A DNA stretch of 10,758 nt from Flavobacteriaceae bacterium (GTDB lineage Bacteria > Bacteroidota > Bacteroidia > Flavobacteriales > Flavobacteriaceae), in NCBI GenBank assembly GCA_030829155.1, contig JAURBD010000050.1, positions 1-10,758 on the forward strand, in the 5' to 3' direction. Each line of letters opens with the position of its first letter. Within the stretch, counting starts at the first letter, position 1. Of the stretch, positions 1-6,074 are shown in pieces. The translations under genes were made by a program, and so were the position numbers. Under the pieces are notes generated by a model. It did not search any database and was not told the DNA's origin. It saw only the letters and a program-made list of their open reading frames with translations.

Positions 1-78
1 GCTACCCAAAAAGTTTTTGATGACTTTGCTGGAGGATCTGCAGATCCTGAATTTCTTAAAAAAATACTTAACCTTTAA
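1..78 (+). CDS. 3' end of an unidentified protein gene (partial)
   Basis: Frame 1 is open from the window edge to a TAA at 76-78 and encodes 25 residues ending in the motif DPEFLKKILNL. The DUF1080 gene starts only 9 bp after the stop, which supports a real gene end in the same operon. The visible tail is too short to assign a family. DUF1080 genes often sit beside sugar oxidoreductases or sugar isomerases, but nothing in these 25 residues identifies one. The 5' part is outside the window. Confidence 0.6.
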   Translation, partial: ATQKVFDDFAGGSADPEFLKKILNL

Positions 79-87
79 TCTTTATTT

Positions 88-864
88 ATGAAAAAGTTGG
101 TCTCAGTCCTCTTACTATCTTTAGGTATAATTTCTTGTCAAGGAAATCCGAACAAGAAAAAAAATATAGAATCACAAAAAGTAAAAACCTCAAACGTAAA
201 TGAAGAATGGATTTCTCTGTTTGATGGTAAAACCTTTAATGGATGGCACCAGTACAATGGAGAAAGTATTGGTAAGGAATGGGCAGTTGAAAAAGGTATA
301 ATGGTATTTAATCCAGAGGGAAACAGAAACTACGGTGATGGAGGTAGAAACATCGTTACGGATAAGGAGTTCACTAATTTTATTTTATCGATAGAATGGA
401 AGGTTTCGGAAGCAGGGAATAGTGGTATTTTTTGGGGTGTTAAAGAAGGAGAAGAATTTGGAGAACCTTATCTAACTGGCCCTGAAATCCAAGTACTCGA
501 TAATGATCGACATCCTGATGCTCAAGAAAACCCAAAATACCATCAAGCTGGGGCACTTTATGACATGGTTCAACCCACATCGGATGTATGTAATCCGGCA
601 GGGGAATGGAATCTTGTAGTGTTGTCCATAGATCATAACACAAACAAAGGGAGTATGGTATTGAATGGGACAGAAATTGTTACTTTTGCAGTACATGGGC
701 CTGAATGGGATTCTCTTGTTAAAGCATCTAAATTTGGAAATAAAGAAGCTTCAAACTATTTAGAGGCCCCTAAGTTCGGTACATTTAGAACTGGGAAAAT
801 TGGTCTACAAGATCATGAAGATCAAGTTTTTTTCCGCAACATAAAAATTAAAGAATTAAAGTAA
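88..864 (+). CDS. DUF1080 (3-keto-disaccharide hydrolase-like) lipoprotein
   Basis: This 258-residue protein starts with a lipoprotein signal peptide: KK at 2-3, a hydrophobic stretch at 4-15, and the lipobox IISC with the lipidated cysteine at residue 17. It is therefore expected to be anchored in the envelope. A charged linker (about 20-40) leads into the DUF1080 domain (about 40-257), which has a concanavalin-like fold. Seen motifs include SLFDGKTFNGW (43-53), NSGIFWGV (111-118), GPEIQVLDND (131-140) and a closing GKIGLQDHEDQVFFRNIKIKEL. Family knowledge: some members cleave 3-keto-glycosides made by a sugar 3-dehydrogenase. Whether this one does, and on which sugar, is inference. The length is normal and there is no internal disruption. 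It lies 9 bp after the upstream gene and 4 bp before the yicC-family gene, so it is probably co-transcribed with both. Confidence 0.9.
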   Translation: MKKLVSVLLLSLGIISCQGNPNKKKNIESQKVKTSNVNEEWISLFDGKTFNGWHQYNGESIGKEWAVEKGIMVFNPEGNRNYGDGGRNIVTDKEFTNFILSIEWKVSEAGNSGIFWGVKEGEEFGEPYLTGPEIQVLDNDRHPDAQENPKYHQAGALYDMVQPTSDVCNPAGEWNLVVLSIDHNTNKGSMVLNGTEIVTFAVHGPEWDSLVKASKFGNKEASNYLEAPKFGTFRTGKIGLQDHEDQVFFRNIKIKELK

Positions 865-868
865 CTGC

Positions 869-1726
869 ATGATTACATCAATGACTGGGTTTGGCAAAAG
901 TGAAACCTCAATTTTAAATAAAAAAATTGTGGTTGAAATCAGAACCCTAAACAGTAAAAATATTGATCTAAATTTTAGAGTCCCTCACATCTTTAGAGAA
1001 TTAGAACCTCAACTCAGAGGAACTATCAGTGAACAATTGAATCGTGGAAAAGTAGATGTATCTGTTTACATAGAAACCGATAGCGGTTCCAATACCACTC
1101 ACCTAAACAAAGAGGTTGTGAATGATTATATTAAACAATTAAATCAAATTCATCAAGGAGATCGTACGGAGCTTCTTAAAATAGCTGTTCGTTTACCAGA
1201 TACCCTTAAAACAGAAAAAGAAGATCTAAAAAAAGAAGAGAAAGAGGCACTAATAGACGTTTTTTCATCAGCACTTATACAAGTTAATAATTACAGAAAA
1301 AATGAAGGAGCCGCATTAGAAAAGGATTTTAATCAACGTTTGGAGGTTTTGGAAAAACTGTTAAGTGAAGTTATCCAAATTGATCCTGATCGGAAAGAAA
1401 AAGTAAGTTTAAAGCTCCGAAACTCATTGGAACAATTGACTGTTGAAATAGATCAAAATCGAATGGAGCAAGAGTTGATTTATTATTTAGAAAAATATGA
1501 TATTACTGAAGAAAAAGTCCGGTTAGATAATCATCTTTCATACTTTAAAGAAATTATGAGTCAAAATCAACCCAATGGGAAAAAACTCGGTTTTATCTCT
1601 CAGGAAATTGGACGTGAAATCAATACCATTGGATCGAAAGCAAATCATTCTGGACTTCAAAAAATTGTGGTTGAGATGAAAGACGAACTCGAAAAAATAA
1701 AAGAACAACTCCTCAATGTACTCTAA
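869..1726 (+). CDS. YicC family protein (YicC N-terminal plus DUF1732 domains)
   Basis: This 285-residue cytosolic protein shows both family signatures. The N-terminus carries MTGFGKSE (5-12) and EIRTLNSKNIDLNFR (23-37). The C-terminus carries DITEEKVRLDNHL (211-223), QEIGREINTIGSKAN (245-259) and VVEMKDELEKIKEQ (267-280). The middle (about 110-200) is charged and helical. Family knowledge: E. coli YicC is linked to RNA turnover, with reported endoribonuclease activity and a role in small-RNA decay. The same role here is inference. The start is secure because the family begins with a short M-x-x-MTGFG leader. The ATG is 4 bp after the DUF1080 stop, and the TAA directly abuts the gmk ATG (TAAATG), so translation is probably coupled. 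Pairing with gmk is a common bacterial arrangement. Confidence 0.93.
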   Translation: MITSMTGFGKSETSILNKKIVVEIRTLNSKNIDLNFRVPHIFRELEPQLRGTISEQLNRGKVDVSVYIETDSGSNTTHLNKEVVNDYIKQLNQIHQGDRTELLKIAVRLPDTLKTEKEDLKKEEKEALIDVFSSALIQVNNYRKNEGAALEKDFNQRLEVLEKLLSEVIQIDPDRKEKVSLKLRNSLEQLTVEIDQNRMEQELIYYLEKYDITEEKVRLDNHLSYFKEIMSQNQPNGKKLGFISQEIGREINTIGSKANHSGLQKIVVEMKDELEKIKEQLLNVL

Positions 1727-2296
1727 ATGAAAGAAGGTAAGTTATTTGTTTTTTCTGCACCCTCTGGTTCCGGTAAAACAACCCTTGTGAAACACCTCCT
1801 TTCTGAAAACTTATCCCTTGGATTTTCTATTTCTGCTACCTCTCGAAAACCTCGTGGTAAAGAAAAAAATGGTGTTGACTATCATTTTCTATCTTCATCT
1901 GATTTTCAAAACAAAATTAAAGAAAATGCCTTTGTTGAGTTTGAAGAAGTTTACGATGACGTTTTCTATGGAACTCTGAAATCAGAGATAAAACGCTTAT
2001 GGTCCCAAGGGAAACATGTCCTTTTTGATATTGATGTAAAAGGAGGCATCAACATCAAGAAGCAATACCCTCAAAACACTTTAGCTCTATTTATTCAACC
2101 TCCCACAAAAAAAATATTAGAAAAACGTCTGCGGGGAAGAGATACTGAAAATGAAGAGGACATCCAAATGCGATTGGCTAGGGCTGAAGAAGAAATGAGC
2201 TTTGCAGTTCAATTTGATTCTGTCATCATAAATGATGATCTTGAAACAGCTAAAAAAGAAGTAGTTCGTCAAGTTCGTGGGTTTATCGATTCATAG
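1727..2296 (+). CDS. gmk: guanylate kinase
   Basis: Guanylate kinase phosphorylates GMP to GDP with ATP in the cytosol and feeds GTP, dGTP and signalling nucleotide pools. The 189 residues have the usual length. The P-loop is SAPSGSGKTT (10-19), with Lys17 contacting ATP phosphates. The GMP-binding part includes SATSRKPR (36-43), NGVDYHF (48-54) and the YGT motif (81-83). VLFDIDVKGG (98-107) is the Walker B-like strand. The arginine-rich lid RLRGRDTENEEDIQMRL (134-150) closes over the nucleotides. The ATG follows the yicC-family stop with no gap. The start is supported because the P-loop needs only the short first beta strand (KLFVFS) before it. No key residue is missing. Confidence 0.97.
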   Translation: MKEGKLFVFSAPSGSGKTTLVKHLLSENLSLGFSISATSRKPRGKEKNGVDYHFLSSSDFQNKIKENAFVEFEEVYDDVFYGTLKSEIKRLWSQGKHVLFDIDVKGGINIKKQYPQNTLALFIQPPTKKILEKRLRGRDTENEEDIQMRLARAEEEMSFAVQFDSVIINDDLETAKKEVVRQVRGFIDS

Positions 2297-2313
2297 ACAA
2301 ATCACTATCTTTG
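2282..2313 (+). promoter_or_regulatory. Bacteroidota-type promoter for nadD
   Basis: TATCTTTG at 2306-2313 matches all fixed positions of the Bacteroidota -7 element TAnnTTTG. TTTA at 2282-2285, 20 bp upstream, matches three of four bases of the -33 element TTTG at normal spacing. The -33 part overlaps the end of gmk. The predicted transcription start, about 4-8 bp after the -7 element, falls on or next to the nadD ATG at 2318. This is prediction by eye only. Confidence 0.6.
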
Positions 2314-2317
2314 TAGT

Positions 2318-2899
2318 ATGAAAAAAATTGGGCTCTATTTTGGAACCTTTAACCCGATTCATATTGGTCACATTATTCTAGCAAACCATTTCGCGGAAAC
2401 AACTGATTTGAATGAAATTTGGATGGTTATTACTCCACAAAATCCATTCAAAAAAAAAGATTCGATTTTGGATAACAACCACCGTTTGGAACTGGTCTAC
2501 AAAGCCACCATGGACTATCCAAAACTAAAACCTTCAAATATTGAATTTGGACTGCCTACCCCCAACTACACCATCAATTCATTGGTTCATTTGGTCGAAA
2601 AATATCCCGAGCATCAATTTGCTCTTCTGATGGGAGAAGATAATTTAGTTAGTTTTCCAAAATGGAAAAATTATGAACTAATCTTAGGACACCATGAGAT
2701 TTATGTTTATCCCAGAAAAACAAATCGAGTAATACCAGAGCAATTCAAAAATCATCCAAAAATAAATCTAATAGACGCACCCAAAATAGAATTATCATCC
2801 TCTGCTATTCGAAAAGCAATCAAAAAAGGGCAAAATGTACGTCCCTTACTCCCACCCGAAAGCTGGGTTTATTTGGATGAGATGAATTTTTATAAATAA
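2318..2899 (+). CDS. nadD: nicotinate-nucleotide adenylyltransferase
   Basis: NadD joins nicotinate mononucleotide and ATP to make deamido-NAD, the central step of NAD biosynthesis, in the cytosol. The protein has 193 residues, a normal length. It shows the nucleotidyltransferase signature GTFNPIHIGH (9-18) with the HxGH catalytic histidines at 15 and 18. Further family motifs are TPNYTINSL (81-89), the GEDNL segment (107-111) and the C-terminal LSSSAIR (159-165), equivalent to the ISSTxIR motif that binds ATP phosphates. The ATG at 2318 is fixed by the conserved GLYFGTFNP strand beginning at residue 5. It lies 21 bp after gmk and can be read through from it, but it also has its own likely promoter at 2282-2313. 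Its stop is 9 bp from the stop of the convergent glycosyltransferase. Confidence 0.96.
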   Translation: MKKIGLYFGTFNPIHIGHIILANHFAETTDLNEIWMVITPQNPFKKKDSILDNNHRLELVYKATMDYPKLKPSNIEFGLPTPNYTINSLVHLVEKYPEHQFALLMGEDNLVSFPKWKNYELILGHHEIYVYPRKTNRVIPEQFKNHPKINLIDAPKIELSSSAIRKAIKKGQNVRPLLPPESWVYLDEMNFYK

Positions 2900-2908
2900 T
2901 ATATAACC

Positions 2909-4192
2909 TCAGTCAAGGCATTTTTTAATCAATGCTTTAGTAAGGCTCTCCCTACTCCACTTTTCAATTTCTGGAAACTCATTAAATAATGTCTCCTTCT
3001 GCTCAATTATACGATTAATAAAAAAAGTTATTCCTTCCAAATCATTTGAATCGAACATGACTGCACAACTCCCTTTATTAATTAATTTTGCTGCTTCTGA
3101 ATTTGTAGCTCCTAATGAAAGTATAGGTCTTTTTGATGCAATGTATTCCAATAACTTTCCAGAAATCATTTGCGTTTTGGCTCCCTCAAAGATAAAGTTC
3201 AACAAAAGATGAGCGCTTTTCATTAATGTTATTGCCTCTTTGTGGTTTAAATAGCCGTGATAAATTAATTCTACTTCAGGTAAGGCTGCACGAATCTCTT
3301 CTATTATCTCTTTAGGAATATTCCCTGCAAGAGAAAAACGAATAAGACAATTTCCTTCTAGATTTTGCAATGCCTTAATTATCGAAGGATAGGATTGTTG
3401 ATGGGTGAGCAAGCCTGTATAGACTAAATGGAAAACATCTCCTGGAGGGTCAGATTTTATGCCGGCCATAAGCTCAGCATCAAAACCATTTGCTATGGAA
3501 ATAAATCTTTGGTTTGGTGCTTTTTGTTTTAAACTTTGATGCAAATCCCCACCTACAGTTGTAATAACACCATTCGCTTTTTGGAGAACGTTTTTTTCTA
3601 ATTGGGTGTCCTTGACTTCACTGCTTTGTGTTCTTTGCATTTGTTTGTTGTAAAAAATATCCACCCAAGGATCTCTAAAATCTACCCACCATTTTATTTC
3701 AAATTGATCCCGAAGTTGTAATCCTGCCAAATGGGTGGAATGTGGAGGTCCTGTGGTAATTAAGTGGCTTATATTTTCTTCAGTTAATACTTTTTGTGCA
3801 GCCTTAATTGCGAAGGGTATCCATCCTTTTCGAGCATCAGGAATAAAAAAATTACCACGGACATATGCAGCAAATTTATCGAAAATACCTTTTGTTGGTA
3901 GTTGTCCCTGAGGGATACCCTCTTGAGTACTTCCAGAACTCAACCAAGAATATAAACGTAAGGGTTCACGTGTGCTGGTTTTGATAACCCTAATCTTATT
4001 AACTTCGTCTAACAAACTAAGGTCAATTAGTGGATAAGATGCCTGCTTTTCATCTACGGTAATGACAATAGGTTCCCATTCCAACCGCTGTAAATGTTTA
4101 GCAAAATACATCCAGCGTTGAACACCCGAACCTCCTGAGGGAGGCCAATAATAGCTTAAAATTAAAATTTTCTTCCGACTATCCAAACGCAA
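2909..4192 (-). CDS. GT-B fold glycosyltransferase (GT4-like)
   Basis: This 427-residue protein resembles GT4-type retaining glycosyltransferases. The N-terminal domain opens with KKILILSYYWPPSGGSGVQRW (7-27), whose glycine-rich loop is typical of flavobacterial members. The middle has DFRDPWVDIF (171-180). The C-terminal nucleotide-sugar domain starts near HLVYTGLL (255-262) and contains GKLLEYIASKRPIL (345-358) followed by a Glu at 366, in keeping with the E-x7-E pattern. There is no signal peptide or transmembrane helix, so it is probably cytosolic or peripheral and makes a cell-surface glycan. Donor and acceptor cannot be read from the sequence. The start is unusual: an in-frame TAA at 4196-4198 leaves only TTG codons at 4190-4192 or 4184-4186 before the conserved strand, and the first Met is residue 28. 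The gene stands alone on its strand. Confidence 0.88.
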   Translation of the reverse strand: MRLDSRKKILILSYYWPPSGGSGVQRWMYFAKHLQRLEWEPIVITVDEKQASYPLIDLSLLDEVNKIRVIKTSTREPLRLYSWLSSGSTQEGIPQGQLPTKGIFDKFAAYVRGNFFIPDARKGWIPFAIKAAQKVLTEENISHLITTGPPHSTHLAGLQLRDQFEIKWWVDFRDPWVDIFYNKQMQRTQSSEVKDTQLEKNVLQKANGVITTVGGDLHQSLKQKAPNQRFISIANGFDAELMAGIKSDPPGDVFHLVYTGLLTHQQSYPSIIKALQNLEGNCLIRFSLAGNIPKEIIEEIRAALPEVELIYHGYLNHKEAITLMKSAHLLLNFIFEGAKTQMISGKLLEYIASKRPILSLGATNSEAAKLINKGSCAVMFDSNDLEGITFFINRIIEQKETLFNEFPEIEKWSRESLTKALIKKCLD

Positions 4193-4515
4193 TTTTTATT
4201 GCAACAAGATACTAAAACTTTTAGGTTGCTCAGTTTTGAATTCTTCGATGTCGAATATAAGAGGATGAATAAACTCGATCCTCAAACAGCGGTTAATCGG
4301 GCAGATTAAAATGGGTTATAAATTCATCAGGGGATCGAATAATCAGTTTAACTGAATTATCAATATGGAATATCAGTGGTATCTATGTGACCTACTGGAT
4401 TGTAGTTAGATCGAATCAATCGATTTGAAATAAGTATGTAAGTACTGTCATTTTTTTATAAGAGCTCATAGGTAAGAATAAAATTAATCTTGAAAAGAAT
4501 TTCCACTAAAAAAAT
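4193..4515. other. AT-rich intergenic stretch with short inverted repeats, no gene recognised
   Basis: All six reading frames are broken by frequent stops, and I see no RNA gene. Short symmetric elements are present: GCAAT-tttt-ATTGC at 4189-4202 (over the glycosyltransferase start), TTCGA-TG-TCGAA at 4244-4255, and TCGATCC at 4275-4281 paired with GGATCGA at 4332-4338. There is also an imperfect hairpin at 4339-4360 and an imperfect palindrome around 4411-4428. GATCGAAT occurs twice (4333-4340, 4409-4416). No hairpin is followed by a T-tract, so none is a convincing intrinsic terminator. The stretch may be decayed coding sequence or a regulatory region. I cannot tell which. Confidence 0.5.
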
Positions 4516-4752
4516 CTATTTAGAACTCATCGGCTCGAAAGATAAAATTTGTTTTTCTATTGCAGCCTTATCCAGCGCTTGTTTGACTGAATGGGGAGCA
4601 TCAAATTGGTAAAATTTTTGATTGTAATCGCAAATCCCTATAAAACTAGAAGGTTATTCCTCATTAATACTGTTTGGAGAGTTACAACCGAAAGAAAATA
4701 AAAAGTGAAAAAATACAAATAACGTATTTTGTACGATTAAGACTTTAAATAT
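4516..4752 (-). pseudogene. possible decayed small lipoprotein gene
   Basis: One - strand frame stays open for 79 codons apart from a single TAA at 4654-4656. It reads like a lipoprotein: a hydrophobic N-terminal stretch (LFVFFHFLFSFG), a cysteine at codon 23, and then a polar segment CNSPNSINEE. After the stop it continues with CDYNQKFYQFDAPHSVKQ and DKAAIEKQILSFEP, ending at a TAG at 4516-4518. No ATG, GTG or TTG lies at the start. The first possible codon is ATA at 4750-4752, just after an in-frame TAG. Single transitions (ATG to ATA, CAA to TAA) would explain both defects. It lies 35 bp downstream of the DUF2480 gene on the same strand. I do not recognise a family, and chance openness of a short AT-rich frame is possible. 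Confidence 0.35.
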
Positions 4753-4787
4753 AAACTATAAGACTGACTTAAATAACCTATTATAAT

Positions 4788-5291
4788 CTAGCTTTTATAA
4801 AGAGGGACTGAGGAACAGGCTTCTCCATAAAACAAACTTTTAACAACAGGTTGAAGCTTTTGAATGAGTTCCACAAATGCAGCCTCTGGAACTTCTTTTT
4901 CAGAACACCCTTTAACAATAACAGGTTTTCCTTCAAACGGGGTCAAATCAAGATTTGCTATTGCTTGGCTAAAAAGTTGTTTTTCTAAATCTTTTATGGT
5001 ACCCCAAACGATTTGCTCAGCTACTTTGCTTAATTGGGATGTGATTAACAAGCTGGCCCAAGCTGGAAGAATTGCATCTGTTTTACAATTTAAAGCAATA
5101 TAATTGCAGCTGTATTGATCCCAATCGTGGTTCTTAATCGCTTTCCTAAATTCTTTTTCGCGTAAAATAAAACCTTGATCCAACCATTGACTTAAATCGA
5201 CTTCTAAAAGAACTTCACTGGGATAAAGCTCTTCTAAATCAAAAGTTACAAGAGTACTTTGTGCAACTTTATTTACGATTTCATCTTTCAT
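4788..5291 (-). CDS. DUF2480 family protein, last intact gene of the suf operon
   Basis: This 167-residue soluble protein matches what I remember of DUF2480, a family largely restricted to Bacteroidota. Recognisable stretches are STLVTFDLEELYP (12-24), the LREKEFRKAIKNHDW block (43-57), TDAILPAWA (71-79), PVIVKGCSEKEVPE (123-136) and YGEACSSVPL (155-164). It has no signal peptide or membrane segment. Cysteines are at 62, 69, 129 and 159. Those at 69, 129 and 159 lie in what I recall as conserved family motifs, and could bind a metal or Fe-S cluster. That is inference. No biochemical function is established to my knowledge. It starts 10 bp after the DUF59 gene, so it should be co-transcribed with the Fe-S assembly genes, which argues for a role in that pathway. 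The ATG at 5289-5291 fits the family N-terminus. Confidence 0.88.
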   Translation of the reverse strand: MKDEIVNKVAQSTLVTFDLEELYPSEVLLEVDLSQWLDQGFILREKEFRKAIKNHDWDQYSCNYIALNCKTDAILPAWASLLITSQLSKVAEQIVWGTIKDLEKQLFSQAIANLDLTPFEGKPVIVKGCSEKEVPEAAFVELIQKLQPVVKSLFYGEACSSVPLYKS

Positions 5292-5301
5292 GATTTGTCA
5301 A

Positions 5302-5628
5302 TTAAAGAAACCCCAGTTCTAATTTTGCTTCTTCACTCATCAGATCTTGTGTCCAAGGAGGGTCAAAGGTAATTTCAACCTCCGCATCATTAACTTCATT
5401 AAGAGATTTTACTTTTTCTTCTACCTCAACTGGAAGTGTTTCTGCGACCGGACAGTTTGGTGTGGTCAAAGTCATCAATATCTTTACATCTTGATCTTCA
5501 TTTACAAAAACATCATAGATCAATCCCAATTCATAAATATCTACTGGGATTTCAGGATCAAAAATGGTTTTAAGAACATTCACGATTTTTTCTCCTAACT
5601 CTTGATTATCTGGTGTGTTTTCTGACAT
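5302..5628 (-). CDS. DUF59/MIP18 family SUF-associated Fe-S assembly protein (SufT-like)
   Basis: This small cytosolic protein (108 residues) is a single DUF59 (MIP18/PaaD-like) domain. Motifs seen are the DPEIPVDIYELGLIYDV segment (24-40), MTLTTPNCP (52-60) with the family's characteristic cysteine at 59, and FDPPWTQDLMSEEAK (88-102). Family knowledge: DUF59 proteins, including bacterial SufT and the eukaryotic MIP18 protein, act in maturing or delivering Fe-S clusters to target proteins. The protein is probably an accessory factor of the same kind here, but its client proteins are unknown. Its start is 2 bp after the sufE stop, and the DUF2480 gene follows after 10 bp, so it is an internal operon gene. 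The family is also found in phenylacetate oxidation (PaaD). The suf context favours the Fe-S role. Confidence 0.93.
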   Translation of the reverse strand: MSENTPDNQELGEKIVNVLKTIFDPEIPVDIYELGLIYDVFVNEDQDVKILMTLTTPNCPVAETLPVEVEEKVKSLNEVNDAEVEITFDPPWTQDLMSEEAKLELGFL

Positions 5629-5630
5629 AA

Positions 5631-6053
5631 TTAATTGAGTTGTATTTGAAACGCAATAGCGTACATTTTTATTTGCTTAATCATCGAAACTAAACCATTT
5701 GCACGGGTTGGAGATAAGTGTTCTTTCAATCCAATTTGATCGATGAAATCAGTTTCTGCAGCCAAGATATCTTTTGGATGCTGATTTGAAAATACTCGTA
5801 TCAAAATTGCAATAATTCCTTTGGTAATGATTGCATCGCTATCGGCTGTAAATTCTAATTGATCATTTTTTAACTCAGCATGCACCCATACTTTACTTTG
5901 ACATCCTTTGATGATATTGTCTTCAGTTTTAAACTCATCTGCAATCAAAGGAAGGGATTTTCCTAGATCAATCATGTGTTCATAACGTTGCATCCAATCT
6001 TCGAATATTCCGAACTCTTCAATAACTTCTTCTTGTATTTCTTGTATGCTCAT
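5631..6053 (-). CDS. sufE: cysteine desulfuration protein SufE
   Basis: SufE accepts persulfide sulfur from SufS, stimulates the desulfurase, and passes sulfur to the SufBCD scaffold. I take the ATG at 6051-6053 as the start, giving 140 residues (MSIQEIQEE). An in-frame TTG at 6060-6062 could add three residues but is less likely. With the ATG start, the acceptor cysteine in IKGCQSKVWV is residue 51, the same number as in E. coli SufE. Other family motifs are the FEDWMQRYEHMIDLG segment near the N-terminus and LSPTRANGL near residues 114-122. It lies 21 bp after sufS and 2 bp before the DUF59 gene. The usual length and intact active site point to a functional protein. Confidence 0.95.
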   Translation of the reverse strand: MSIQEIQEEVIEEFGIFEDWMQRYEHMIDLGKSLPLIADEFKTEDNIIKGCQSKVWVHAELKNDQLEFTADSDAIITKGIIAILIRVFSNQHPKDILAAETDFIDQIGLKEHLSPTRANGLVSMIKQIKMYAIAFQIQLN

Positions 6054-6074
6054 AATACTCAAAGATAAACTATA

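Noticed and set aside
2915..2938. Hairpin as intrinsic terminator between nadD and the glycosyltransferase
   Set aside because: The stem is short and AT-rich with a G-U pair and no T-tract on either strand, and it lies in coding sequence.
4202..4225. TATCTTGT on the - strand as a promoter for the glycosyltransferase
   Set aside because: It misses the full TAnnTTTG consensus and has no convincing TTTG at the right distance upstream.
4270..4315. Short + strand frame starting MNKLDPQ in the intergenic stretch
   Set aside because: It ends after 14 residues and the frame is stopped repeatedly afterwards, so there is no support for a gene.
4230..4480. Interrupted - strand frame (MSSYKKMTVL..., later DNSVKLIIRSPDEF) as a second pseudogene
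   Set aside because: It has several stops at about the density expected by chance and no recognisable family.
4864..5598. Open frames on the + strand opposite the DUF2480 and DUF59 genes
   Set aside because: They are mirror frames of well-supported genes with no family signal of their own. The same holds for the other antisense frames opposite DUF1080, sufS, sufD and sufB.
6054..6062. TTG start for sufE giving 143 residues
   Set aside because: The ATG at 6051-6053 gives a normal SufE N-terminus and places the active cysteine at residue 51, as in E. coli. The three extra residues have no support.
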